NCBI GenBank assembly: GCA_019245755.1
Contig: JAFARC010000047.1
Location: forward strand, 1 to 50,171
DNA length: 50,171 bases
Reading direction: 5' to 3'
Origin: Mycobacteriaceae bacterium
GTDB lineage: Bacteria > Actinomycetota > Actinomycetes > Mycobacteriales > Mycobacteriaceae
Position numbers and translations under genes: made by a program. Below the pieces are notes generated by a model. That model was not told the DNA's origin and made no database searches. It worked only from the letters and a program-made list of their open reading frames with translations. Shown here piece by piece: positions 33,324 to 42,450 of the stretch; position 1 is the first letter of the stretch; every line of letters begins with the position of its first letter.

Positions 33324-34001
33324 GTGCAGACCACGGAATACGCCCCCGGCCGGCTGGTTGACCTCTTCGGCGAACCTGCACAACCACCCGTCGTGCTGTG
33401 GCACGGCGCGCAGACCGATGCCCGCGCCGCCATCCGGCCGCTCGCCGAGCTGCTCGCCGGCCATGGCCTTGGCGTGGTGGTACCCGACTGGAACTCACAC
33501 GCCGACGACGGCGGTCGGGTGGATCTACTGCGGTCGGCGCATTTCGCGCGGGAGCGCGCTCATCAACCAGACGGCCTGGCGCTCGTCGGTTGGTCGCTGG
33601 GCGGCGTAGCGGCGGCGGGGTTGACAATCTACGCCCGACGCATCGGCGTCCGGGTCAGCCACACCGTGTGCCTTGCCGGTGCCTTCATGGCCCACGATCC
33701 CATCTCCGGGGAGCAACTCCCGACCGAGCTGCCAGTCGGCGAAGACCGAGCGCCGTTCACCCTGCTGCACGGGGTGCACGACGATGTCGTTCCGGTCGAG
33801 GTGAGCCGGGCGTTCGCCTCGACGCTGCAGCAGAACCAGTGGCCGGTCGAGCTGGCCGAACTCGCCACCGACCACGGCGCAATCGCAGGCGCCACCTATC
33901 ACTCGGGGGCCGACCGCTATGCGGCCGCCGAAGACGCTGACACACTGGCCGTTGCGGCAGAGGTGGCCGCTCGCGTCGCTGCCGCGATTGCAGCGAAATA
34001 A
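33324..34001 (+). CDS. Alpha/beta hydrolase
   Basis: A 225-residue serine hydrolase fold. The strand-turn PPVVLWHGAQTDARAAI holds the oxyanion-hole region, the nucleophile elbow is LVGWSLGGVAA (Ser in G-W-S-L-G), the acid is likely Asp in LLHGVHDDVVPVEVS, and the histidine is in ATDHGAIAG. Its size resembles dienelactone-hydrolase or carboxylesterase types; the substrate is not evident. It lacks a signal peptide. The start is GTG 33324, directly after the 16-bp repeats. Confidence 0.85.
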   Translation: MQTTEYAPGRLVDLFGEPAQPPVVLWHGAQTDARAAIRPLAELLAGHGLGVVVPDWNSHADDGGRVDLLRSAHFARERAHQPDGLALVGWSLGGVAAAGLTIYARRIGVRVSHTVCLAGAFMAHDPISGEQLPTELPVGEDRAPFTLLHGVHDDVVPVEVSRAFASTLQQNQWPVELAELATDHGAIAGATYHSGADRYAAAEDADTLAVAAEVAARVAAAIAAK

Positions 34002-34063
34002 CGCCGCGAAAGCCGACCGGGCAGGCCGTTTCGTGCTGCGGGCCGCCGGGTAGTGCTGTTGCC

Positions 34064-35104
34064 ATGACGTCGGCCGGGGAGCGTGAACGCCACGGGTCCG
34101 CGGATCCCGACGACGCCCGCAAGCCCGAATCCCCCACCGATCTCACCAAGCCATCGCTGCTGTACGTGCTGCGGGCGACTGCCCGCGAGTTCGGCCGCGA
34201 CCAGTGCACCGACCTGGCGGCGGCATTGACGTACTACGCGGTTTTGTCGCTGTTCCCGGCGTTGGTCGTGATGGTGTCGCTGCTTGGCCTGTTCGGCCAG
34301 AAGAAATCAACGACCGACAGCGTGCTCGAGATCGTCGGTGACCTGGGGCCGTCGTCGGTGGTGGACACATTGCGCGGGCCGGTGCAGCAGCTGGTGAGTT
34401 CGCCGTCGGCCGGATTTGCGCTCGTGGTAGGGCTGTTGGGTGCGTTGTGGTCGGCGTCGGGATATGTCGGCGCCTTCAGGCGCGCGATGAACCGCATTTA
34501 CGAGATCGGTGAGGGCCGGCCGGTGTGGAAGCTGCGCCCGCTCCAGCTGCTATTGACCTTGGCTGGTCTGGTCATGGCGGCCGCCGTCGCGATGATGCTG
34601 GCTGTCAGCGGCCCCGTGGCCAAGGCGATCGGCGATGCGATCGGGGCCGGTAGCCTCGCGCTGACGGTATGGAACATCGCGCGCTGGCCGTTGATCCTCG
34701 GGTTCGTCATCGCTGCGGTGGCGATCCTGTACTACGTGACGCCCAACCGGCGGCAGCCGAGGTTCCGGTGGATCAGCCTCGGCGCCGCCGTGGCGATCAT
34801 CACCTGGGTCGCGGCGTCGGTGCTGTTCGCCGTCTACGTCGCCAACTTCGCCAGCTACAACAAGACGTATGGAACCCTGGCCGGGGCCATCGTGTTTTTG
34901 CTCTGGCTGTGGATCACGAACCTGGCCCTGCTGTTCGACGCCGAACTGGAACGCGGACGGGAGCTGCAGAGCGGCATGCCCGCCGAACGCCACCTGCAGC
35001 TGCCGCCGCGTGACACCCGCCTGCTCGACAAGAACAGAGCGAAGGATCGGCACGCCATCGAACAGGCCGAGCAGATCCGTCGCTCCCACGGCACCGACGA
35101 CTAG
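34064..35104 (+). CDS. YihY/BrkB-family membrane protein
   Basis: A 346-residue inner-membrane protein. The charged N-terminus is followed by DQCTDLAAALTYYAVLSLFPALVVMVSLLG, the YihY/virulence-factor-BrkB signature. Six hydrophobic segments follow, including FALVVGLLGALWSASGYVGAF with RRAMNRIYEI, LLTLAGLVMAAAVAMMLAV and VAIITWVAASVLFAVYVANFASYNKTYGTL, all typical. The charged C-terminal tail is cytoplasmic. Members are proposed membrane transport or lipid-related proteins with no agreed function. ATG 34064 is the only good start. Confidence 0.9.
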   Translation: MTSAGERERHGSADPDDARKPESPTDLTKPSLLYVLRATAREFGRDQCTDLAAALTYYAVLSLFPALVVMVSLLGLFGQKKSTTDSVLEIVGDLGPSSVVDTLRGPVQQLVSSPSAGFALVVGLLGALWSASGYVGAFRRAMNRIYEIGEGRPVWKLRPLQLLLTLAGLVMAAAVAMMLAVSGPVAKAIGDAIGAGSLALTVWNIARWPLILGFVIAAVAILYYVTPNRRQPRFRWISLGAAVAIITWVAASVLFAVYVANFASYNKTYGTLAGAIVFLLWLWITNLALLFDAELERGRELQSGMPAERHLQLPPRDTRLLDKNRAKDRHAIEQAEQIRRSHGTDD

Positions 35105-35157
35105 ATCGGCCAGGCGAGACCCACAACGGTACTACCGCGGGTCATCGCCCCACCGGG

Positions 35158-35556
35158 TCAGCCGGCCATGAATTCGTCGTAGGCCGACGCCAGATTGGAC
35201 GGCAACACGCTCACATTGCACTGGCGTTGCGTGTCACCGATCGGCGACAGGATGCCCCGCAGGTCGTAATACTCCTGCGGATGGGCGGTGAAGTAGCTTC
35301 TTAGATCGGCCGACGCCTGCCCACGCGGCTCGCCCTCTGCGGCCGTCACGGCCTGGTTGGCGTCTGGGTGATTGTTCAAGTACTGCCGCGCCGAGCCCCA
35401 CACCGAACTGACGGTGCTTGCCACTCCGCCCGCGCTGCAATCGGGAGCCGCCGAGGCAGTCGGCGCGGCAATTGTTGCCGCAGCCAGCCCCCCGAGCAGG
35501 CAACCAGCACAGACACCGGTCAACCGCCGGCGTGCACCGGAGCTAATGAACTTCAT
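35158..35556 (-). CDS. Exported haemophore-like protein
   Basis: A 132-residue exported protein starting at ATG 35556. The signal is RRRLTGVCAGCLLGGLAAATIAAPTASA. The mature part (CSAGGVASTVSSVWGSARQYLNNHPDANQAVTAAEGEPRGQA...FTAHPQEYYDLRGILSPIGDTQRQCNV) has the helical pattern and paired cysteines of the mycobacterial haemophore family typified by Rv0203. The residues that bind haem in Rv0203 cannot be confirmed from the sequence alone, so haem binding is inferred. It lies between the YihY gene and DUF1206 gene, both apparently unrelated. Confidence 0.8.
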   Translation of the reverse strand: MKFISSGARRRLTGVCAGCLLGGLAAATIAAPTASAAPDCSAGGVASTVSSVWGSARQYLNNHPDANQAVTAAEGEPRGQASADLRSYFTAHPQEYYDLRGILSPIGDTQRQCNVSVLPSNLASAYDEFMAG

Positions 35557-35849
35557 GATTGTTCCATCCTTCAAGTCGCGATTCCGTCGCTGCTTCCCCC
35601 GACCCGAAATCCACGCTAGCCGAAAGCAACCGGGGTCAACCGCAGCGTCGCGGCCGGCCGGAAGTCGGTGCCACGCGTTACACCGCAGTGGCGTGATGTT
35701 GGCCTCAAATTCGGTCACTTTCACTAAGCCAGCGAGAAGGGCAGCTCAATCAGTCTGAGAATTCACAGAGTTTGCCGGTGATCCTTAAGCGTTCGTGACC
35801 GCGGCGGTGATCGAATTGTTATCCCGCGCCGAGCGCCGCTGCCGTCGGC

Positions 35850-36671
35850 TCACATCCGCGAGTAGCGGGTCAGCGCGCAGCTGTACAAGCCGTAAGCCGC
35901 GAAGCCGACCGCAGCGGCGATGAGCACGGCTTTGCCGAACGGCGCGTGGCCAAGCATCTTGACCGCCGCGTCGATGCCGGCCGCTTTCGCGGGTTCAGAA
36001 CGCAACGACGCCACCATGACCAACATCCCCGCGCCGCAGAGCACCAACCCTTCCGCCACGTAGCCGCACACACCCAGGGAAGTCAGCAGGCGCCCACATC
36101 TGATGCAGAGGTCGTTGGCGAACCGTCTTGACGCGCCCTTGTAGACGTAATAGCCGCCGATCACCGTGATCGCTGCCCCAATGACGACCAACAGTGCCTT
36201 GCCGCCGTCGGAGTGCATCAGACGCCCACTCAGCCCGGCATTGAGCTCACTGCTCGACTTGCGGGCGCCGAGCGCGAACCGAACCGCTGTGTACGCCACC
36301 GCACAGTAGACCGCCGCCAAACCGAAAGCCCTGAGCCGATTGGTCATCCGGGTCTCGTCCGGGTCGCGCTTCGGATGTTCGCCGGGATGCAGGCCGATGA
36401 GCGTCTCGGCGAGCCGCCACATCGCGAGTGCGATCAGTCCGGCGGCGATGATCCACAGCGCTTCGGCGCCCGCGCGGCTGGACGCCACGGTGGCCAGTGC
36501 CCCGGACTGGTCGGCGTTTCCGCTGGAGCCGACCGCGATCCGCACGATGATGTAGGACACCAGCAGATGCAGCAGGCCGCTGACCGGATATCCGGCACGT
36601 GCCACACAGCGCAGGAAGCGATTCTGCGCCGCCCGAGCCACCATCCGGGTCACGCCGTCTTCGGCGGTCAC
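35850..36671 (-). CDS. DUF1206 integral membrane protein
   Basis: About 273 residues from GTG 36671; TTG 36677 and ATG 36644 are alternatives. The protein has six hydrophobic segments arranged as three two-helix units (residues about 27-100, 110-175, 195-270). Each unit starts with a motif like RAGYPVSGLLHLLVSY, RLRAFGLAAVYCAVAYTAVRF, and then RCGRLLTSLGVCGYVAEGLVL, as expected for DUF1206. The function is unknown. Confidence 0.85.
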   Translation of the reverse strand: MTAEDGVTRMVARAAQNRFLRCVARAGYPVSGLLHLLVSYIIVRIAVGSSGNADQSGALATVASSRAGAEALWIIAAGLIALAMWRLAETLIGLHPGEHPKRDPDETRMTNRLRAFGLAAVYCAVAYTAVRFALGARKSSSELNAGLSGRLMHSDGGKALLVVIGAAITVIGGYYVYKGASRRFANDLCIRCGRLLTSLGVCGYVAEGLVLCGAGMLVMVASLRSEPAKAAGIDAAVKMLGHAPFGKAVLIAAAVGFAAYGLYSCALTRYSRM

Positions 36672-36761
36672 GACCAAGGGTCCTGGTGGCTTGCGCCAGG
36701 ACGCCTCCGGATCAGCGTGTCGACGGCGCTGGTAACGACCCGCGTGGCTCGGACTTCGCCG

Positions 36762-36938
36762 CTAGCGCTTGCGAACGGCGTCTTTGACCTTTTCGCCAGC
36801 GTCCTTGAGATTCGATTTCGCCTGATCGCCCTTGCCCCGGTTGCTGGTCTTCCGGTCCCCGGTGGCCCGGCCGACTGCTTCCTTGGCCTTGCCCTTGACC
36901 TCTTCGGCTTTGTTTCTGGCTTTATCCGTGGCACCCAC
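36762..36938 (-). CDS. CsbD-family stress protein
   Basis: A 58-residue, Lys-rich protein. DKARNKAEEVKGKAKEAVGRATGD is the CsbD (UPF0337) signature, followed by a second half DQAKSNLKDAGEKVKDAVRKR. Such proteins are small general-stress proteins of unknown action. Start GTG 36938 has GGAGG six bases before it. Confidence 0.85.
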   Translation of the reverse strand: MGATDKARNKAEEVKGKAKEAVGRATGDRKTSNRGKGDQAKSNLKDAGEKVKDAVRKR

Positions 36939-37186
36939 GGCGCACCTCCTCCAACAGTTCCCCGGTCGGGGTCCAACGCAACGGTGGCTACCCGGCGTGC
37001 ACGGGTGCAAACCCACGTCGTTCGACGACTTCTTCAATCGCTTTATCACCGTGTCGACCCAAAGCAGTGACCTCAACCGTTCGGGGCTCGCGCCGTCCAT
37101 GTCGAGGGCGGTGATCTGGGCCAGATCGCCTTCGAGCGCCGCCAGTCGCGAGTTAGCCGTCGTGGAATCCGGGTACCCGGGCGGCT

Positions 37187-38176
37187 ATGGATTGGGTCAC
37201 GTCACACGCGCTGGCGATCGGGTCGGCGTTGCTGGCCGCGTTTTGGGCGGCGGTAGGCATCGTCGTTCGCCAACGAGCCGCCCAGGACGTTCCGGCTGAC
37301 AAAGCACTGTCGGGCTCGATGTTGACGACCCTGGTTCGCCAACCGTCGTGGTGGGCCGGCACTCTCGCCGCCATCGCCGGTTATGTGTTTCAAGCCGTGG
37401 CGCTTGCGCACGGATCCTTGCTACTGGTTCAGCCGCTGCTGGTCTCGTCGCTGCTGTTCGCACTGCCGTTGAGCGCCAGGCTCTGCCACCAACGCGTCGG
37501 CTCGGTCGACTGGGGCTGGGCGATGCTCTTGACTGCCGGACTGGCGGTTTTCGTGCTCGTTGGCCAGCCCCGCGAGGGCCATTACCGCCCCCCGATACCG
37601 GCGTGGACACTGGCGTCGACGATCTTCGTGCCGCTGGTCATCGTATGTGTTGCCGCAGCGCACCGGGCTGTCGGTCGCCTGCGCGCCATGCTGCTGGCCG
37701 CCGCGGTGGCGATTCTGCTGGGCATGATCGCCGTCTTGACCAAGGTCTGCACGCACCGCTTCCACTACGGTGGGTGGCACGGGCTGCTGACCGTCCCCGC
37801 CCCTTACCTGCTGGTCGCGCTGGCGGTGGCGGTAACCGTTTTGCAGCAGTCGGCGTTTCGTGCCGGCGCGTTGCAGGCGTCGGTGCCCATCATGTTGGTC
37901 GGTGAACCGGTCATCGCGGTGCTGCTTGGGGTTGTCGTGCTCGGTGAGCACCTGGCGGTACGGGGACCTGCCGCCTTGGCGCTACCGGCGGCGGTTTTGG
38001 CGATGCTGGCAGCCACGATCGCGCTGGGCCGTGGGTCGGGGGCCCGCACCGAGCACTTGGCCGACGCCACCGCACCGAGCCGTCTCCCATGGCGTCGGGC
38101 CCCAAATAAGTCCGAGCGGGTGGGCAATGGTCGCGATTCCACGCCCATGCTGAGGAGCCAGCCCAAAGCAGGATAG
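37187..38176 (+). CDS. DMT-superfamily transporter
   Basis: A 329-residue membrane protein with nine to ten hydrophobic helices. It begins HALAIGSALLAAFWAAVGIV and has the family pattern of paired EamA-like halves, including VAVTVLQQSAFRAGALQASVPIMLVGEPVIAVLLGVVVLGE. The cytoplasmic C-terminal tail is about 40 residues and is Arg/Ser-rich. Many mycobacteria carry this type; the substrate is unknown. ATG 37187 is the natural start. Confidence 0.85.
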   Translation: MDWVTSHALAIGSALLAAFWAAVGIVVRQRAAQDVPADKALSGSMLTTLVRQPSWWAGTLAAIAGYVFQAVALAHGSLLLVQPLLVSSLLFALPLSARLCHQRVGSVDWGWAMLLTAGLAVFVLVGQPREGHYRPPIPAWTLASTIFVPLVIVCVAAAHRAVGRLRAMLLAAAVAILLGMIAVLTKVCTHRFHYGGWHGLLTVPAPYLLVALAVAVTVLQQSAFRAGALQASVPIMLVGEPVIAVLLGVVVLGEHLAVRGPAALALPAAVLAMLAATIALGRGSGARTEHLADATAPSRLPWRRAPNKSERVGNGRDSTPMLRSQPKAG

Positions 38177-38275
38177 TTCGCTTGAGACAATCAGCGGTTG
38201 AGAACTCCCGCGCGCCAGCATGGTCGCTGCCATTGTGACACTAATGTTCCTTATCGGCCTCGCCGCCATACCGAT

Positions 38276-38704
38276 TCATTCTTTTGGCTTCCCCTTCTTT
38301 GGGAGCGCGTTCCTGGCCGTGGCTTTCTTCGCGGCCGCCTTCCGAGGCGGCACTTTTTCGGCGGCCGCTTTCTTCGCAGGTACCTTGTCGGCGACCTTCC
38401 TGGAAGGCTTCGTGGCAGTCACCTTCTTCGTAGACGCTTTCGTGGTGGCCGCCCGCGGTGCGGTCGCCCTCTTGGCCGCAGCCTTGCGGCCGGTTGCTTT
38501 CGCGGCTGAGCCCGCATTAGCCGGCGTCTGCTGGGCGGCAGGCTTTTCGGCCGCGAGCTTTTGGTCACCCGCCTTCTCGCCTCGTAGCTTCTTCGGAAGT
38601 TCGTCACCGACCAGCTTGGCGGCGCGCTCCCCCAACGTACGCCCTTGCCTGGCCACGTTGCCGAGTGCTTTCTTGACCGTATCGGCGCGTTGGTTGATCC
38701 CCAT
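38276..38704 (-). CDS. Lys/Ala-rich histone-H1-like protein
   Basis: A 142-residue protein. The N-terminal part (MGINQRADTVKKALGNVARQGRTLG) is amphipathic; from about residue 45 the chain is low-complexity, made of Lys, Ala, Pro and Thr with AAKKATA-, KKVTATK- and KAAAEK-like units. This resembles the basic tail of mycobacterial HupB/Lsr2-type nucleoid proteins, but no HU domain is present. ATG 38704 is chosen because AGGAG lies just before it. It probably binds DNA or RNA through the tail. Confidence 0.7.
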   Translation of the reverse strand: MGINQRADTVKKALGNVARQGRTLGERAAKLVGDELPKKLRGEKAGDQKLAAEKPAAQQTPANAGSAAKATGRKAAAKRATAPRAATTKASTKKVTATKPSRKVADKVPAKKAAAEKVPPRKAAAKKATARNALPKKGKPKE

Positions 38705-38911
38705 GTCACTCCTTAGCTCCCTCGGCGTACTAAGCCGCTGCGCCACGACGGAACGGCCTGCACTCATTTGACTACGTTAATCGCTACGCATCGAACGCAC
38801 GGCGCTTCCGAGGGCCGATGTGATAATTCTCCGGCGCCGCGTTAACACGGCGTTCATTAGTCGTTGTTGCTTCCGGTCGCCCGCGTCGTCGCGATATGTC
38901 AGCATGGGGCG

Positions 38912-39694
38912 GTGAGGGCACGCCATTTCGCTGTTTTCCTCGGCGCTGTGACGCTGGCGAGTACGGTGCTGCTGAGCGCACCCGTCGCCTCCGCGTCCAC
39001 CCAACCGTGCCCCGACATCGAGGTGGTATTCGCCCGCGGCACCACCGAGGATCCCGGTGTTGGTGCAACCGGACAGGCATTCGTGGATTCGCTGCGCGCG
39101 CGAGTAGGCACGAAGTCGATCGGTGTTTATCCGGTCGACTACCCCGCCACGATCGACTTTCCCACCGCCGTGGACGGTATTAGTGACGCGAGCGCCCATG
39201 TCCGCTCCATGGCGGCGAACTGTCCGAAAACCAAACTGGTGCTCGGCGGATTTTCCCAAGGCGCAGCGGTGATGGGTTTCGTCACCGCCAATGTCATACC
39301 GGATGGCGTAGACGCTTCCGACGTACCCGCGCCGATGCCGCCCGATGTGGCAAACCATGTCGCCGCGGTCGCCTTGTTCGGAAAGCCATCGACCCGGTTT
39401 ATGCGTGCGATCAATGAGCCGCTGATCGCAGTCGGCCCGTTGTATGCGGACAAGACCATCGACTTGTGCCTGCCCGATGACCCGATTTGCTCGGCTGGAC
39501 GGGACTTTTCCGTGCACACCCAGTACGCGGAGGCCGGGATGGTCGATCAGGCAGCGACTTTCGCCGCGGGTCGTCTCCGGGATGCGGACAGCGCCGGCAC
39601 CGATCCTCGTTGCGCGGTGGGACCAGCTTGCGCTCCGGTTGAAACTGTGGCGCAAGGGACGATGCCCGGCAGGTCAGCGGTCCTGCCGCGCTGA
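38912..39694 (+). CDS. Cutinase-family exported esterase
   Basis: A 260-residue exported serine esterase of the cutinase-like (Culp) family. The signal peptide is RHFAVFLGAVTLASTVLLSAPVASA. The mature protein opens CPDIEVVFARGTTEDPGVGATGQAFV, the standard start. The nucleophile is Ser115 in LVLGGFSQGAAVM; CLPDDPICSAG holds the catalytic Asp and HTQYAEAG the His. The tail after the His is about 50 residues longer than minimal. Substrates of mycobacterial members are lipid esters of various lengths. The start is GTG 38912. Confidence 0.93.
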   Translation: MRARHFAVFLGAVTLASTVLLSAPVASASTQPCPDIEVVFARGTTEDPGVGATGQAFVDSLRARVGTKSIGVYPVDYPATIDFPTAVDGISDASAHVRSMAANCPKTKLVLGGFSQGAAVMGFVTANVIPDGVDASDVPAPMPPDVANHVAAVALFGKPSTRFMRAINEPLIAVGPLYADKTIDLCLPDDPICSAGRDFSVHTQYAEAGMVDQAATFAAGRLRDADSAGTDPRCAVGPACAPVETVAQGTMPGRSAVLPR

Positions 39695-39786
39695 AGCGCT
39701 GGCCCCATCGAGTTCCGTGCGCCCATCGTCAACGCACCGACGTCAACCGGCCGCACAACTGGGTTGCCGCAGCTACCGTGGGTGAC

Positions 39787-40335
39787 ATGTCCGACCCGAC
39801 CGCGGGTTCGCCGCCGCACCCGGATGCGCCTCCCGGCTCGTCACAAGTCAGCGATTCCCGGCCCACCGGGCGATGGGCGCGAGTGCGTCACGAGTGGCAC
39901 CACAGACTCGATCCGGTCGAGCAATCGGCGGTGATCTCCTGGGCGACATTTACCGTGACCTTCGCCGGGCTGCGGGTGCTGACCCACTGGATCCGCGCCG
40001 GGCATGGCCCCACGGGCGGCGGGATCAGCCTCGGTGGCCGACACTTCCACCACTACAACATCGGCATCGGCCTGCTGTCCGCGGTGGGAGCGGTAGGTTT
40101 GCGCGGGTCAGACCGGCAACGGCGCCATCCCGCCGCTGCAGCCGCCTACGGTGCGGCAAACGCACTGATCGTCGATGAACTGGCTTTGTTACTGGACTTG
40201 GAGGACGTGTATTGGTCCCGCCAGGGACGCGAGAGCGTGGACGCGGCGGTCGGGATCATCGCCGCGGGTGGCACCTTTTTCGCCGGACTACCCTTTTGGC
40301 CCCACGCCCGCCGGGCGCTGCAGTCCGGAAGCTGA
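39787..40335 (+). CDS. Predicted integral membrane protein, function unknown
   Basis: A 182-residue protein. The Pro/Ser-rich N-terminus to about residue 45 is followed by hydrophobic segments: [20 protein letters not shown], then [50 protein letters not shown] and [20 protein letters not shown]. The [10 protein letters not shown] run, with clustered His, is striking and could bind metal. I do not recognise the family. GTG 39778 is an alternative start. Its stop overlaps the most likely start region of the lipoprotein gene that follows. Confidence 0.65.
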   Translation: MSDPTAGSPPHPDAPPGSSQVSDSRPTGRWARVRHEWHHRLDPVEQSAVISWATFTVTFAGLRVLTHWIRAGHGPTGGGISLGGRHFHHYNIGIGLLSAVGAVGLRGSDRQRRHPAAAAAYGAANALIVDELALLLDLEDVYWSRQGRESVDAAVGIIAAGGTFFAGLPFWPHARRALQSGS

Positions 40336-40880
40336 CCCGCGCCCAGCGGCGGCACGTTTTATGGGGCCTGTCCGCTTCGCTGACCGCACTGGCGTTGCTG
40401 CCGGCCTGCGGCGCGAACGGCCGCAATTCCGGCACGACGTCCACGAGTGCGACGACAACGACGACAGCTGCGACGGCGGTCACCACCACATCGGTCATCG
40501 CTGCCCCCGCGCCGACCCAAGCCCCCAAAACCGCGAAGTGGGTCGACCTGCAAGTCGGTGACTGCCTGGCCGATCCTGCGCCGAGCGATCCCAGCGTGGT
40601 GAGCGTCACCATCGTCGACTGTGCGACACCGCACCAGGCGGAGGTCTATTTGCGCGCGCCGATGGCGGTCAACACCGCCATTGGCGACGTCGCCGATCGA
40701 GACTGCGTTGCGGGATTTCCCCGCTACACCGGGCGACCCGTCGCCGGCAGCCCATTCGCGGTGACGTACCTCATCGACTCCGATCAAGATCGAACATCGT
40801 TTAATCCCGCGCCGAGTACCGTCATCTGTTTGCTCCAATCGGCGAACGGTGGGCCTTTGACACAGTCCGCGCGTCGCTGA
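40296..40880 (+). CDS. Predicted lipoprotein, septum-formation-like domain
   Basis: The start is unclear. A signal peptide is present: [25 protein letters not shown], with lipobox LPAC. A Thr/Ser-rich linker ([19 protein letters not shown]) leads to a compact domain, [38 protein letters not shown], in which GDC...VDC...PHQAEV matches the Septum_form family of actinobacterial envelope proteins. No ATG or GTG lies in frame near the signal; TTG 40296 is used here, while a CTG at 40332 would give a four-base overlap (CTGA) with the upstream stop. It appears to form a pair with the membrane protein before it. Confidence 0.75.
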   Translation: MAPRPPGAAVRKLTRAQRRHVLWGLSASLTALALLPACGANGRNSGTTSTSATTTTTAATAVTTTSVIAAPAPTQAPKTAKWVDLQVGDCLADPAPSDPSVVSVTIVDCATPHQAEVYLRAPMAVNTAIGDVADRDCVAGFPRYTGRPVAGSPFAVTYLIDSDQDRTSFNPAPSTVICLLQSANGGPLTQSARR

Positions 40881-40932
40881 CGAAAGCGCCCCCGTCGAAC
40901 CACCGCACACCGTTGCCGCATACGGTGAATCG

Positions 40933-42450
40933 ATGCGACGGACAGTGGCTCTGATCGCCGCCGGTGTGATCACCGCCTTGGCCGTCAACGCCTGCTCCAC
41001 CGGCCACCGGGTCGACCTCGGCGGCGGCACCCAAGCCAACCTGATCGCGGCCATCGCCGGTGAGCCCGACCAGCTCGACCCGCAGAAGACGAGCGCGTAC
41101 TTCTCGTTCGAGGTCCTCGAAAACGTCTACGACACACTCGTCGAGCCCGACGAAAACCTTCAGATGCGCCCGGCGCTGGCCGCATCGTGGCAGATCAGCC
41201 CCGACCAGCTCACCTGGACGTTCCACCTGCGCCAGGGCGTCACGTTCCACGACGGCAGCCCGTTCACAGCCGACGACGTCGTGTACTCCTACCGCCGCAT
41301 CATCGACCAGCAGCTTGCCAACGCCTACCGGTTCAGCTCGGTCCGCGATGTCACCGCACCCGACCCGGACACCGTCACGATCACCGTCAAGCAACCCACC
41401 CCAAACCTGCTGGTGAACATCGGCGGGTTCAAGGGCATGGCGATCGTACAGCGCAAGAACGTCGAGAGCGGAGCCATCGCAACGCATCCCATCGGTACCG
41501 GCCCGTTCGCGTTCAAAACCGCCAAAAGCGGTGATTCGATCACGCTCACCGCGAACCACACCTATTGGGGCGGGCCGCCCGGGGTCGCCGGGGTGACGTT
41601 CCGCTTCATCCCCGAGTCCTCCACGGCGCTGTCGGCGCTGCAGGCGGGCGAGATCGACTGGACCGACTCGATTCCCCGGCAACGCGTCGACGATCTCAAG
41701 GGTGACGACTCGATAACGCTGGGAATGACGCCGAGCAACGACTACTGGTATCTGACGCTCAACGAGGCACGCAAGCCGTACGCCGACGCTCGGGTGCGCC
41801 GGGCGATCGCGTACGGCATCGATCGGGCCGCGATCGTGCAGGCCACCAGCTACGGCACCGCAACCGCCAATCAGCTTGCGATACCGCAGGGCAGCCCATG
41901 GTATACCGACTACCACGGCTACTCACGCGATATCGACAAGGCCAGGGGCTTGCTGAATCAGGCCGGGGTCAAAAACCTCACTCTCGACATGATGGCGACC
42001 AGCGAGTATCCGGAGACGGTCACCGCGGCACAGATCATCGCCGATAACCTTGCGCCGCTGGGTATCACGGTCAAGATCCGCACCGTCGACTTCGCCAGCT
42101 GGCTCGACGACGAGAACAGGGGTGACTTCGACATGCTGATGATGGGCTGGCTCGGCAACATCGACCCCGACGACTTCTACTATGCGCAGCAACACACCGG
42201 CGGGAAAAGCAACGCGCAGCACTACTCCAACCCGACCGTGGACGCGCTGCTCGACGCCGGCCGCACCGAAACCAACCCCGATGTCCGCAAACAGGATTAC
42301 GCGAAGGCGGCGACGATCGTCGCCGACGACGCCAGCTACATCTATCTCTACAACCCGTCCATGATCGCGGCGTGGAGCAAGAAGCTGTCGGGCTTCCAGC
42401 CCCGCCGCGACAAGGCGGTCCGGTTCCGCACCGCGAGGCTGGGCCGATGA
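40933..42450 (+). CDS. Peptide-type ABC transporter substrate-binding lipoprotein
   Basis: A 505-residue family-5 solute-binding protein (SBP_bac_5), the type that binds oligopeptides, dipeptides or nickel. The signal ends in lipobox VNACS, so it is lipid-anchored. Family blocks are EPDQLDPQKTSAYFSFEVLENVYDTLVEP, LTWTFHLRQGVTFHDGSPFTADDVVYSYRRI and VRRAIAYGIDRAAIV. The gene order A-B-C-D here differs from oppBCDA of M. tuberculosis but matches its dppABCD; the sequences do not look like close Dpp copies, so no symbol is given. The stop overlaps the next gene as ATGA. Confidence 0.92.
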   Translation: MRRTVALIAAGVITALAVNACSTGHRVDLGGGTQANLIAAIAGEPDQLDPQKTSAYFSFEVLENVYDTLVEPDENLQMRPALAASWQISPDQLTWTFHLRQGVTFHDGSPFTADDVVYSYRRIIDQQLANAYRFSSVRDVTAPDPDTVTITVKQPTPNLLVNIGGFKGMAIVQRKNVESGAIATHPIGTGPFAFKTAKSGDSITLTANHTYWGGPPGVAGVTFRFIPESSTALSALQAGEIDWTDSIPRQRVDDLKGDDSITLGMTPSNDYWYLTLNEARKPYADARVRRAIAYGIDRAAIVQATSYGTATANQLAIPQGSPWYTDYHGYSRDIDKARGLLNQAGVKNLTLDMMATSEYPETVTAAQIIADNLAPLGITVKIRTVDFASWLDDENRGDFDMLMMGWLGNIDPDDFYYAQQHTGGKSNAQHYSNPTVDALLDAGRTETNPDVRKQDYAKAATIVADDASYIYLYNPSMIAAWSKKLSGFQPRRDKAVRFRTARLGR

